This document shows, one piece after another, positions 51,801-63,239 of a stretch of 64,000 nt of DNA (its first letter is position 1; each line of letters starts with the position of its first letter). Made by a program: the position numbers and the translations under genes. Source of the stretch: Polydactylus sextarius (Eukaryota > Chordata > Actinopteri > Polynemidae); the NCBI GenBank assembly GCA_016801845.1, contig CM028927.1, positions 9,326,001 through 9,390,000 of the forward strand, in the 5' to 3' direction. Under the pieces are notes generated by a model, which did no database searches, was not told the DNA's origin, and saw nothing but the letters and a program-made list of their open reading frames with translations.

Positions 51801-54116
51801 AACTAATGCTTTCCAAGTTTGTTGTAAAAGGCAAAAGTTCCTCTTTAACGCCATCTCCAAGTTCTATTATTTTGCCTCTATGATTTTCCACTCCTGTGAG
51901 ATCGCAACCAGACCCAAGGTAATTGACAACATTTCCATTCCACATGCTAGTCCTGCACTCTTTCCTGTTTGTATGATCACCTAAAGAAAGAAGTAGAGGA
52001 AATTGCAGAGCTTTCACTCATCCAAAGAAATTATATGTGGTGCGACTGGGTAACATTTCTACATCTGTGTGTTCTTTCAGGTGACTATGCTGTTCAGTCA
52101 GACTGTGAGTGACAGACGCCACTCCTCTTAGACTAAACCCTGGGACACTTGCTATGCAACTTGCTATTTTTAGCCAGGGTACCATGCTCATTTTCATATT
52201 TATGATGCTCTAAACAACTGAGCCAGAACCAAAATCCAGCCAATATCCTGTTTGAAGCAACACACATCCACACACACAGACACAATCAGGACTGCACACA
52301 TCACATTTTTTGGGTTATGTCATAAAGAATCACCTATTCATACAATAATCTCAGGAGTCTCAGTGATTTTAGTAATCTTTAATTCAACCATAAACTGCCC
52401 TGATCTCTCTGGCTACACATCGTTTTTTCCTGTACTTACCCAGGGCCTTCTTCTGAGGGGAAATGTATTCACAGTCTGCACAGAGATCACAGCAGGAGGG
52501 TGTGACAGTTTTTCTCAAAGACCCTTCTGAATCAGAGAGTCCAGTGGAGCTTGGTTGCATATTCTTAACGATGTCTGCAAAAAAAAAAAAAGAAGAAAAC
52601 AGAAACTTGTGAAGCAGTGCATCACCGAATCACTCACCATTTGAATAATTTAAGCATAAAAAGACACCATATTGCCATGACAAGATGATTTTTTTTTGGC
52701 TTAAAACTATTGTTACTACTATTCCCACTGCTGTTAAGATTTGGGGCCATCTCATCTACAACAGTAGAGAGCAGATGAGATAAAAAGCTATCGGGAAGCT
52801 ACTGTGTTTCAGTTTTTTTCCCTATAAAACTATACAAAATGTGGTTTCAAAACAACTCAAATAAAACATAAATTTCAATTATGTTGCTTCCCTAAGCAAG
52901 TTCCCAAGCATGACAAAGTTTTAACCTCATTTTGGAGCACCAAGCCGTAATGGCTCATTATTGCCCATTACTAGGTGTTATACTGCAGAGAATCCCCGCT
53001 GCATCTTCGTCTGGTGAGAACCACAGTTATAGCAGGTGATTGTTCCCTTCATTAGCTGCAATAGACAGCAATGATCCTATTCCACACTTTAAAGCAGATT
53101 TCCAAACAAAGGTGAGATCCTTGCTTTATTAGAAGTGTTTCAAAAGAATGTTTCACAGGAGGAAAGATGTCAACGATGAAGACTAACTGCTTAGACTGGC
53201 AGAAGTATATGTGGTTGATTCACCTCACATAGTCCTATCAATAAATACCCAAAGCCATTGGTTTTAATGCATATTCAACACAATTGGTTAGCTGGCTGTT
53301 AGCTGGTGTAAAAATGGAAATATGTAAGCTATTTAACATTTAACTTTATTATAAAGCAACAGCATTAGTCAAATTGGTAGATCCAACTCTGACACAGTCA
53401 CAACAAACCTACTGTCCAGCACATAAAAGCAACATGGCGGTTCATGTGAGCTCAATGAACAAAGTCTTATCAAATATATACGAAGTTAACAGCAGCTATT
53501 CAATGTTATCCTCACAGCTAAACTACAACGCAGATGTGAATGATGAACCCAGATGTGAATTTTAAGTCCAGGACTGGATGAAGCTTGGTCAATTAATACA
53601 TTTAGGCGCGATTAGCTTAGCAAGAAAACACCAAGTTAGCCAAATTTTTAACCTGCCAGCGGGCTAAGGCTAATACCTGGTGGACCCTTGACCTTGTTCA
53701 CATATTCTCTTTTCTGAATGGAAATAGCTAAATTAGTGACACCAGACTTAAGTCTTATTTCATAACACATGTCAAACATCGGTTTTATTACCTCTGTCTG
53801 ACGTTGAAGTTTTACACTCGTGGTCCTGGTCTTTAGTGTCGCTCAGGTGATCCTCAAGTCCGCCTCTGTCCTCCGGCTCCTCCTCTGTGATGTTACTGAC
53901 ACTTTGTTGTGCAGCTAAACAACTTGATGCTGGTTCATTGTCATGTCTCACTGGTATCATCTCTGATGCCTGTTGTTTTTCCTCCTGCTTCGTGGAGTCA
54001 CCAGAAACGTTATTCGGTGACTTAGAGACTCGTCTCCGCCGCGGCACAAGTTTTAGCCCAACGACGTCTTTTAACGCGACTCGGTTAAGTTTGACCCTGC
54101 TGGAGGACGAGTACAT
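44546..54116 (-). CDS. topaz1: topaz1: germ-cell protein, testis and ovary specific PAZ domain containing 1, 21 coding exons
   Basis: Exons in order: 54116-53792, 52574-52440, 51980-50111, 50031-49982, 49633-49554, 48914-48868, 48761-48694, 48563-48499, 48231-48142, 47925-47868, 47725-47574, 47389-47297, 47216-47101, 46943-46892, 46795-46624, 46535-46435, 46302-46137, 45803-45651, 45527-45324, 45065-44879, 44777-44546. Every junction has AG/GT and the phases agree throughout, giving about 1,471 residues (human protein about 1,690). Identification rests on the ILDEFTAY..DILL..VIQDDPDLFE block and the ordered C-terminal helical blocks (LSVDHAMLHILLHKMGKQ, YYPGLSAPPGG, NSSKEQMFTLD). Known of the family: vertebrate germ-cell gene needed for male meiosis in mouse; its biochemical role is poorly defined. 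A CCCH zinc finger lies at residues 882-902. The weakest exons are 4-7, which are short and poorly conserved. Confidence 0.85.
47493..47506 (-). promoter_or_regulatory. strong CTCF-like motif in topaz1 intron 11
   Basis: The minus strand reads CCAGTAGAGGGCAC, matching every position of the core consensus CCASYAGRGGGCRC. It sits between exons 11 and 12 of topaz1 and is oriented on the minus strand like the motifs at 43.3 and 39.6 kb. Confidence 0.55.
48142..48231 (-). CDS. topaz1: topaz1 exon 9: CCCH zinc finger
   Basis: Thirty codons bounded by CCCTCAG|TAC and AAG|GTACAA, phase 0 at both ends. The exon encodes C882-x9-C892-x5-C898-x3-H902, a CCCH-type zinc finger, a fold often used to bind RNA. 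The acceptor was placed before TAC because that keeps the first cysteine and agrees with exon 8 ending AATGGT|GTAAGT. Confidence 0.85.
48786..48815. repeat. (TAA)n microsatellite in topaz1 intron 6
   Basis: About ten trinucleotide units next to the exon 7 acceptor side. Confidence 0.9.
50111..51980 (-). CDS. topaz1: topaz1 exon 3: large, low-complexity central exon
   Basis: At 1,870 bases it supplies about 42 percent of the protein (residues about 154-776). It is rich in Ser, Asn, Glu and Pro and mostly predicted disordered by composition. Two parts look structured. One is a Cys-containing block near the start (CEWSDSFTCQRVRVYCKKVK); the other is the conserved end, ILDEFTAYKQDILL and VIQDDPDLFENLP, the best family signature. 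The true exon end is AA|GTAAGA at 50111, two bases into a codon. The in-frame TAA just beyond is intronic. Confidence 0.9.
52440..52574 (-). CDS. topaz1: topaz1 exon 2: Cys-rich segment
   Basis: A 135-base exon with a strong pyrimidine-tract acceptor (TTTTTTGCAG) and donor G|GTAAGT. It encodes about 45 residues, including the cysteine cluster SCCDLCADCEY, whose C-x2-C-x2-C spacing could bind metal. Phase 1 at both ends keeps the frame between exons 1 and 3. Confidence 0.8.
53792..54116 (-). CDS. topaz1: topaz1 exon 1
   Basis: This exon encodes 108 residues plus one base, starting MYSSSSRVKLNRVALKDVVG. A basic stretch (about residues 22-33, PRRRRVSK) could be a nuclear-localisation signal. 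The rest is charged and probably disordered. The donor is AGAG|GTAATA, phase 1. The intron that follows (52575-53791) is 1.2 kb with no recognised content. Confidence 0.8.
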
Positions 54117-54224
54117 GCTGACAATTAAAATGGTGACATTTATAGTTAGTAAATAATGCGTACTTCAACTTGTTACTATATAAAAGAAAAAGTGCGCTCG
54201 AGGAAAGCGTCGACTTTCCAACAA

Positions 54225-54272
54225 TTAAACCTGCGTGACAGCGTCAAAACTAATCACAGTTGTATCGGCCAT
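54225..54272 (-). other. 15-codon upstream ORF before topaz1
   Basis: Minus-strand ATG in the context CCAACATGG opens 15 codons (MADTTVISFDAVTQV) ending TAA, about 110 bases upstream of the topaz1 ATG. The context is strong for initiation (A at -3, G at +4). If it lies in the transcript it could limit topaz1 translation. The CAG|GTTTAA inside is also a possible splice donor. Confidence 0.4.
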
Positions 54273-54305
54273 GTTGGCTGCTGCTCAATCAACACGTTGA
54301 TTCAC

Positions 54306-54317
54306 TGCGCATGCGCA
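54306..54317. promoter_or_regulatory. perfect palindromic NRF1 motif, probable topaz1 promoter
   Basis: TGCGCATGCGCA fits the NRF1 consensus YGCGCAYGCGCR exactly. It lies 190 bases upstream of the topaz1 ATG in a locally CpG-rich patch. Adjacent at 54287-54302 is a second small palindrome, AATCAACACGTTGATT. NRF1 sites are typical of CpG promoters, including many active in germ cells. Confidence 0.65.
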
Positions 54318-54337
54318 ACGTAAACTACCGCGTTCAT

Positions 54338-54380
54338 TTATTATTATTATTATTAGTAGTAGTAGTAGTAGTAGTAGTAG
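54338..54380. repeat. compound TAT/TAG trinucleotide repeat
   Basis: A TAT-type run changing into a TAG-type run, directly upstream of the topaz1 promoter patch. Confidence 0.95.
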
Positions 54381-56267
54381 AATTTAAAAGATGTTAATAT
54401 TTATTTCAGAGACAACCATTGAACACTGACAATGCAAATTATATGACCTTTATATACCTTTGTTTTAAATATATACCTTTTTAATATATATTTATTATCA
54501 TTGTTGTTGTTATTTCATGTGTTTATTTATAGAGATTTCTTTTTATTTATTTAAAAATTTAAATTTAATTTATTTTAAATGTTGTCCTATTGTTTATTAT
54601 ATTTTTTATTATTTTATTATGTATTTGTACATATTTTATTTTTTGTCTTTAGATCATTTCTTTTTTATTAAGACGGCACCATCAGAACAGTTGACGTACT
54701 GTTTGCAGTTGCATTTTACTGCTGTTGTTCTTGCACAATTCACACACTGTATGCGAATGGTGTTTGAGTTATTTATGTTCATACTGTGAGGTAAAGTAGG
54801 TCCTTATCACAATACACTGCAGGCTGCACTATTTCATTCACGTGTCTGGGACTAGGCCGAATGAAAATGATAATAAAATAACTATAGAAGCTGTGAAGTG
54901 AAGTGATAAAAATCTAATAAAAGTAAAGTGATAATAATGATTATTTATCACAGGTCTTAAAATCTACCCCTGAACTGTTATGAGATGAAAAAAAAGATGA
55001 GTAACTGATGAAGAACAGTCAAATGCTGCTGGACAAACTGAATAATACATTTTAATCCTGAATAGTCTGGAGCCTCTCAGTTATGGCTACTGCAGCCAAA
55101 GAGAATAGCTTAGGTGTGAGTACTAGAGGTATTGTCATACACGTTTCCATTGCCACACTGATGTATGCTCACACTCCTGTACAGATGTTCACGGAATCAT
55201 TCATCCACAAAAAGTTACTGAACAACAGAATATTTTTGCATTCTGCTTTCAGAGGCTGACATTTTCAAGGTATGAATACACTTTTCTTCTCATAACACAA
55301 CCTACATGTTCTACTACATACTGTATTTCAGGGTCTGCAGAGACAGAGACAGTCTGCTAGAACTCCTTTTTTTTTTTTTTACAGAAACACGAGCATTTAA
55401 TGCTTACTGTTCATAAGAGGAAGTAAACTGGATTTTTTTTAACAATTGTTGTCCCACAATATCTCATACTTTCTACTAACCCGATGTTTCACGACAAGAA
55501 CCAGATTTTTTTTGTGTGTGATTCAGTCAGCTACACAGAGTAGAATTACACAATTACATCTCATATTTGAAAAGTCATCAGTTTGTGCTGAAATGTTAAA
55601 CTGCTGACAGCACTCATCATAGAAGAGGAGGGGGTGATGTTCCTAACGCCCTATCATCCGGTCTCTTTAAATCCTGTACATGTGTTTCCTTATAATGGTA
55701 ATATTCCTTTATTGAATTTTCTACTGGGGCCATGTGATTTTTTTAAACTGTTGTTAATGGACACAAGAAAAAAAAAAAAAAAAACTGCAGCCCTCTGGGA
55801 TCCGTCTGTGACCTGATGACAATACAACTCTGTCATTAGCCATTTGTTGTATTTAGGGATTTGAATGTTTTCATATGTTGTTGTGGTGCTACTACAATCT
55901 GTGACGGGGGAATACATTCATTAATGTTTGACAAAATAAAACACATCATTTTCCAAAAGAAACAACATATTCAGAGCTTTATTTGGTTTCCATTTATTCT
56001 CACTTTTTGTGCCACAATTCTCTAAAAATGTAATCATGAAACCACCAACGTATACATACAGCATATAGATATGTTTTAAATAATGTCTATTATTCAATGC
56101 ATTTATTTGTTCAATTTTGTAATCACATTAATTCTAGTTATATGATTTACTTGTGTTCATGGGCAGTGAGATGTGAGAGGTGGTGGTGAGACCCTGGTGT
56201 TGGGAAGTAGCCGGTCCTTGGACTGTGGCGGCCTGATTCACAACACCAGCTGTCCCGCCCCACCAAA

Positions 56268-56281
56268 CCAGTAGATGGTGC
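56268..56281 (+). promoter_or_regulatory. CTCF-like motif, plus orientation
   Basis: CCAGTAGATGGTGC differs from the CTCF core at one position. Its orientation is opposite to the minus-strand motifs at 39.6, 43.3 and 47.5 kb. Confidence 0.35.
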
Positions 56282-58587
56282 TCTGATTTTGAACGTGGTT
56301 TTTCCTCTGGGAGAGAAAGAAGTGGTTCCATCTCATTGCTTCCTCCCCAGGGGGTACAGAGTCAGCTTTCCTTCTCCCTCCTGCTCCTAATCTTTGCTAT
56401 ATCTGTGACAGCTGTGGAAAGAGAACATGCAAATTAGAATCTGAGGAAGCTATCCGATGTGAGAAGCGAGACACGGAGATATGAGAGAACCTTTTGGGTT
56501 CTTCATCATAAATCCAGGCATGAGCGTTTGTGGGAGTCTCTGCCCCACCTCTCTGCACCTGACAGGCATTAGAGCAGCCACAACCTCATGCTTCAGCTCT
56601 GGTACTTGTGCTCTCCACAGCTCCGACAACATCCTCTATGCAAATTTTATAATCACAGCGCAGCGATGAGGAATGTTTGTACAGTGAAGAGGGATATAAG
56701 CTTTTACTTAGCATATGAAATGAGTTGGGATTAGAATGAGATAAAGAGCAGAGTGAAGAGCAGAGGGAGTGTTACGAGGGAGGTCACTCATAATTTTGCT
56801 TCTATGAAGCACTTTAAATCTTCCTGACTGCTCTCCCAGGCATTGGAATAGCACACTGGGCTCATCTGAGTGATAAAAGAACACCGGCAGTTTCACCAAT
56901 TATTCAGCACTTGGAATTAAAATGTTGTAGAATATCAGCATGATGAAAAATGACATGAAAATCAAGGGCTTTTATTTATACACCAGTGAAGCTGATTCTA
57001 ATCATTAAGTGTTGCATGTGAAGGGATCGGTGTCCTGCTCCGAGATGAACCGATATGAAGACGTGTAAATGACCACGGGCGCTGAAATGGGCCTGAAACT
57101 GATGATTATTTTCAGTGTTATTTGTTAATTTAAGTAACATTTTTTGTATCTTTTGCTTGAGAAAAGACTGAAAAAGTGTGCAGTTTTTGATATGTGATGG
57201 CCTCTTTTACTGTCAGACTGCAACAGTTTGTGTCTAAAAACCTGTCAAACAAGCAGCAAAAACTAAAAAGCCTTCGTGTATAATTACAAAGAAAATCAGA
57301 TGTTAAAACACACACACACGGCAGGTAAGCCATTGATCTATGCCTTAATTTGTCGACTGGGGGAAGCTTGATTCTCTAACCTGAATACGGCACTCAAAAC
57401 AGCTTCCTTTTGGTGGCAATTTGGTGAGAAGCTCACACTGAGAAGTGAGAGAGGCACAGATGAGCAATAAAAGCAGCAGAATGTAAAGGAGCCGCTGCCT
57501 ATCATTACCAGTTAAATGTTGACACAGAAACAAATACAGCAGTTCTCTCAGCAGGTGACAGGACATAAATGTCAATTTCCTCCAGGCATTTTTCTTCGTC
57601 GTCGTCTTCTTCTCACAACCGACTGTAATGATGGCGAGAAATGTGTCTTTAAAATGTGTGTTTAAGGAATCCTTTGTTTCCTCTCTTTGCGTTTGGCATC
57701 CAAGACAGTGTAGATGCACAGCAGCCTTTCTTTCTCTCACACTCGTGTGTCTCTCTTTTCGTGTGTCGCTGTCCATTGAGGAAACAGCTCTCTGGAGAAA
57801 AAGTATGTGTATTTTTTATTTATTTATTTTTTTTATCATGAATAATTTGAGACATTGCAGCGCAGTGGCCTCTTCTGCAGATGATACAAGCATATGCACA
57901 CACACAAAAAAAAAACACTATTGTGCAGCCTCATTGTGTAATTCACATTTGCATACGTTTTAATAGGAATGTATTTTAACAATGTGCACCGACTTTTTTT
58001 GTTTGTGCGTTTGTGTGTGTTTGCGTGAATGTGAATGGATTTTAAATGTGGGCAGCGTGTTCCCACTAAAATGACAAAGTGGTGCATTCATATGTTCGGC
58101 TGCGTTGTTAAGTGAAAATGCTGCAATTAAATCTGATGTATTTAAATAGCACTAGGAGAGAAAGAGGTTGTGCTTCGGGAATAAATATTAAGGAAGACAA
58201 ATTAAAAAAAAAAAACTACTAATTTTAAAGATATATAAAGTAGGTGTTAAAGGTGAATCCCTCCAGACATTTGTGAACTGTAAGTGATCTTACATTTAGA
58301 TTGTTACTATGGAATTTGCTACATTTTCCTCCTCCATACCAGACATTAAATTGTAGCTTGAAAACGACAAGTATCTGTATTTGTCTTGCGTTCACATCTA
58401 TTTCTTTGTCTTTCACTGGACCGGTGTGAAGCTGACTGGAACGCGAACAGCAGCTGAATTCCTTTAAATAGCCCTGCCTGCCTCATCATATGGTTGCTAT
58501 GGCAGCCGGCCCCTTGTTTCAAGATAACGTCCACATGCTCAGAGAGACCTCCTCCACCTGAACGCTATAGATCCACACTGCTGCTCT

Positions 58588-58621
<34 letters not shown>

Positions 58622-61431
58622 ATTTGCTGAGGCGGTGCAGCCACTTAACAGCCACATATGAATAATGTTTTCCGTGTCTAAATGTCCACGATGTGAGAAA
58701 TAATCAATATGTGAGCTATGCATTTGCGTGTGAGATCGATCGGCTGTTGTCGAAGCCTCTCTTAGCGGGTGATTCAAGAAAAGCGGCTATTGAAAAAAAA
58801 AGAAAAAGAAAAATGACAAGTGTGTGGAGGATGTGAGGGAGGGAAGAAGAAAGAAAAATGTCAAGGAGGCAGAGAAAGAATACGACGTGGGGGAAAAAAA
58901 TTAGATGTTGGAGGGAAAAAAGAGATCAAAAGTGAAACAGATGAGTGAACAGCTGGTACAAGAAATGGGATGATACAGGGAGAAATGAATGGTGAAAAAA
59001 TAGGATGAATGATCTGTGACATTTTTGAGAGAATGAAGGAATTGAAAGATGGTTATATACAGGAGAGAATCATAGTGGATGACATCTTTTCAGAGAAGAA
59101 GTCTCTTCTCAATGTGTTCTTCTTCTGTAACACCTCGTCCCCATCTCCTCCTCTCATTTCTGCCTTTCCCAGCCCCCATCCTTTGTCTGGCGTCCTGCTT
59201 CTCTCTCTCTCTCTCTGTCTGTCTCTCTCTCTCTTTCTCCAGTTTTCACCAGAGCTCTCAATTAGTCATATGTTTAGCTGAGGGTCAAACAGGACATTAA
59301 CAGTGCAGGATTGTAGGCAGCCGGTGCGTGCGCCTGTGGATCTACACGGATGTACCTCTCGAGCTGACTTTGTCCTGAATCTCTCCCCTAAGTGCACTCA
59401 GAAAAACTATTGTGAGGCTCAGAGGTGTGAAATCAATTAAAGGAGGAAAGAAAGGGAGAGGCCGACTTTCAGGGTATCAGCAGGTTTTTCAACAAAAGCC
59501 AAATGTAAAGAGCTTTTTAATGCTACCAGGAACTAAATTTAAGATCAATTTAACAGCTGAAATACAGAACAAAAACCTGTCAAAACTCAGTGATTCCTCA
59601 CTGGAAAAAAATTTCAAATTACTAAAGGTAAAAATGAAAAATACAGTGAAATACAAAGCAAGTATTAATCTCACTGTCAAATATTAATAAAATATTATAA
59701 AAATAAATCAGGCGATACCCTCCCTGTTAGAATTTTGACTTAAAATTGTGACTTTTTCATGATTTAATTTTACTTGATGTCAAATTAAACCATTTATTCA
59801 TTTTGAATGATGTCTTTAGTCAATATGACAGCTGCTTTCCAAAAAAAAAAAATCTTATCTTAATTAAACAAATTGCATTGTAGATTGAAAATATTGTGAC
59901 CTCTTATTTCTGAATAAATGTAATCAAACCAATCAAATTTAATGCATCAAAATTATTATTATTATTATTACTATTAGCATTGTTAATAGAAATCTCAGTC
60001 TGCAAAATTTCACATCAGTTCACTCATATTTTCAGTTTTTTGCAGCCAAATTGGTCTCTCGTTTTGCAATATGGTGGATAGATCTAAAAAGAAAAAAACT
60101 CAACAGTTGTGTGGCCACATTATTATAACTTACCTTAATTTATCTGAATCTAAATCTTTATGAGATGATTTTCTTCACAAACACCCTCTTTGCCTTTTTT
60201 TCCTCCCCCTTTTTTATAGCCTAAAAGGGAGACAAATCAGTAAAGAATAGAATAAATCCATATGCAGCTGTTCGTGTTATGAAACTATTTCCATGGAAAA
60301 AAAGCGTGTACAGAAGAGGGAGAAGCCAAAAAGAAGTCGATAAAGGAGGCACCCTCAATTTCCTCTTAAAACACACAGGCAGGCTGATTGCATTTGAGAG
60401 AGTTGGGCGCGCCTCGGCATCTCCTAATGCGTCTGTAAATTGAGTTGGAAAATGACAACGTCTGTTGTCTGCACTTGGGATGGAAGCCAGGGAGTCAAAA
60501 AGCTTTGCTGGTGGAGAACATCCTTCCCATCTCTGCGTTTTATACCCACACCATTAACCAGCAGACCTCCACTTGTGTCACATTATTGTCTTTACTTCAG
60601 TACTGTCTCATGCTGAGAAAAACAGACACTTAGGAAACTATTTCTTTAGTTTTCTATGTAATGTCTTGTGTCTATTATCTCGCGACCAGATGACAAATAA
60701 CGGTGTTAATAAAAATGAACTGTCTCCTGAATTTTGATGTGATGTGATTATTTTGGGGGAGGGGTTTTAATATTATCTGAAGCAGCACAGTGGCAGGCTG
60801 TAAGGTGTGAGTGACTGCAGAAATAGACATGACTCTGTGTTTTGTGTCCATTATTAAGGACTTGTGCTGGTCAGCTCTGAGAGCAGCAGCGATAAGGATG
60901 CTGGCTGAGCATTTGCCAAGCATCCATTTCCTCTTGACTCGGGTCTAAAAGGCCCCTTGCAAAACACAGGTACACACAAACATACACACACACGCAGATC
61001 ACTGTCCTCATGTTCCCTTTACTCAAGAGATGTACATCGCTATCTTTCTCATTAAAAAGGTTAAAAAAAATATGATAATGTCTTAACCCTGGCCTTACTT
61101 AACTTAATCTCTTTTATGATCTTATTTTTAAATTGTCGTTATCATTGCGCTGAAATCTAGAAGCTCATAAACGGGATACGACACTCTGTAAATGTGGGCG
61201 TCTGGTTCAATTGTGAGTATAACATAACATATAAAAGGATTGACAGAAAAGCATGTAATAAGAATATAACAATGTGTACCTTCTTAAATTTGTAAATTGT
61301 ATTTTTGCACGGTAGATGCTTTTCATCGCTTGTTAAAGTACTGTTCTTTTTATTTTCAAATAAAAATAAATAAATACATTTAAAAAGTCACCTTATAGCT
61401 CTTCTTTGAGCCCCGGCCTACTGTATTATCA

Positions 61432-61448
61432 GCCATTAAACTAATGGC
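61432..61448. promoter_or_regulatory. homeodomain-type palindrome ATTA-N3-TAAT
   Basis: GCCATTAAACTAATGGC is a perfect inverted repeat around a 3-base spacer, with two everted ATTA cores. Confidence 0.3.
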
Positions 61449-62052
61449 TCCATTAAATCCATACTGGAAAAGTTGACAGAGGATGTAAAAGAAAGAGAGT
61501 GATGCATTATACACTAACCCAACAATAAATAGCGCACGCTGTCACGTATACGAACACATTCACAGACACACCCTATTACAGAGTGTGATGCGTGTGAATG
61601 TACAGCATATTCCCTCATCGCCGTCTTTTCACCGTTCGGCTGAGCAGTGTGACCGCACTCGCTTGACAAATGCATTAGATGCAGCGGCAGAGATTTTAAT
61701 GTGTAAGCCCGACCCTCGGCTGTCACATCGGAGACTGGGCGCGTGCACGTACGCACACACTCTCTCACACATGAGCACACAAGCCGCACACCCACACAGT
61801 TGCGATAAGGCCTGAGCGCTGGTAGTCATTTAGTTCAGCTTTGTCTTTTTACAGCGTCTCCCTGATGAACTGCAGAAAATGCAAGCACTTGCAGTATTTG
61901 AATTATTAGCAAAACGGCGCAGCTTTAACTTAATCCAGTGATGCTTATAATCTGTGTGTGTGTGTGTGTGTAACCTAATAAGAATAGAAGAAAAAGTGGG
62001 TATGTAAATGAGAGCATGCTGCTTATCTCGGTACAAAAATGTATGTGTGATT

Positions 62053-62054
<2 letters not shown>

Positions 62055-62095
<41 letters not shown>
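62055..62095. repeat. (TG)n microsatellite
   Basis: About 20 dinucleotide units. Confidence 0.95.
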
Positions 62096-62096
<1 letters not shown>

Positions 62097-62570
62097 TGAA
62101 GAAGGTACCCACCTTCAAAAGCGGTTTTCTCTTAGATGTATATATCAGAATTGTGTCAAATGAGAATTGACGTGAGAAAAAAATGAATTCATGACCACAC
62201 AGGATTCATCGCTGTCTTTGTGTCATAGCATAAATCACACAAACCAAATTGCCATCACTCAATATCTCCTCTAAGATTACAGTCAAACATTGTTTTTTGC
62301 GCCACAGTAAAACCGTTGACTTGCTCTGATGACCGTTATAAATCAGGAGCAGTAGAAGTGTTTTATGGTTGCCTGGACGTACCCCCCCACCATCACCACT
62401 TTTTTTCTCTTATGTAAGTATATTATTTGACTGTCTGGCCTTTGGTTTAAGTGCAGATCTATAAATTTACAAGTTCCTGCCTGATGCTTGCAGATGATTC
62501 TGGCACTGATGCGTGCCAAAGGAGCACTAACCCTGATGACTCCTGCAGGTTGCCAGTTCTGTGCAGGGCA

Positions 62571-62682
62571 GGGCCGGCCTGGTTGGCTGGCCGGCTGGCT
62601 GGGCGGGTGGGCGGGCGGATGGATGGGTGGATAGCTGGCTGGGCAGGCTGACTGGGTGCTGGGCTGGCGAGGCAGAGAGCTG
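62571..62682. repeat. GGCT/GGGC-type minisatellite
   Basis: Degenerate 4-base units (GGCT, GGGC, GGAT) on the plus strand make a G-rich, C-poor-complement tract. It produces proline/serine- or glycine/tryptophan-like spurious ORFs. Confidence 0.85.
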
Positions 62683-63224
62683 TAAAGAAACAACAAGGTC
62701 AGCGCTTTGGCAGAACACATTCAGCACCTTAATGCTGGTCTGTGAAAATGCCGATGTTCTGAAGATAGTGGATGTGAAGCTGAAAGGAGTCCGGCAACTC
62801 CCGGCGTCGTCGCTATCAAATGCGGAAAAACCAATTGTGTTTTAAAACCTAAATGAAAACTCTTTGTTATATGCACCAGGAACCACAATCATCAGCTGTT
62901 ACAGTAAGGTGGTTTGACATAATGGCTCCTACAGTCTAGGTATATTGTGGTTGGTAATTATGGATTAGCAGAGATCTCTGGTGAGCGGAGACTTCCCCTG
63001 ACACAAAGCAGTCAGTAAAAAGCAAAAGCAGGATTACTCTCACATAGACTTAGTACAAACACGCAGGCAGAACACACACATATACAAACAGGCGTTCACA
63101 TAGACACATGCACATAGACACACGCTGCTATACACGCACACACCTCAGACCTACACACTCTCGTCGGCCATCACAGACAGCATGCCGGCACGGCAGCCAT
63201 TTTGCAGGGCTGCTCTGGAATGTT

Positions 63225-63239
63225 CAATTAGTGTAATTG
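63225..63239. promoter_or_regulatory. homeodomain-type palindrome ATTA-N3-TAAT
   Basis: CAATTAGTGTAATTG is a perfect inverted repeat around GTG, with everted ATTA cores spaced as at 61.43 kb. A GGAATG TEAD-type core lies a few bases before it. Confidence 0.3.

Noticed and set aside
58493..58508. RFX X-box-like GGTTGCTATGGCAGCC
   Set aside because: It is a single partial match with no gene recognised nearby; noted but not scored as a finding.
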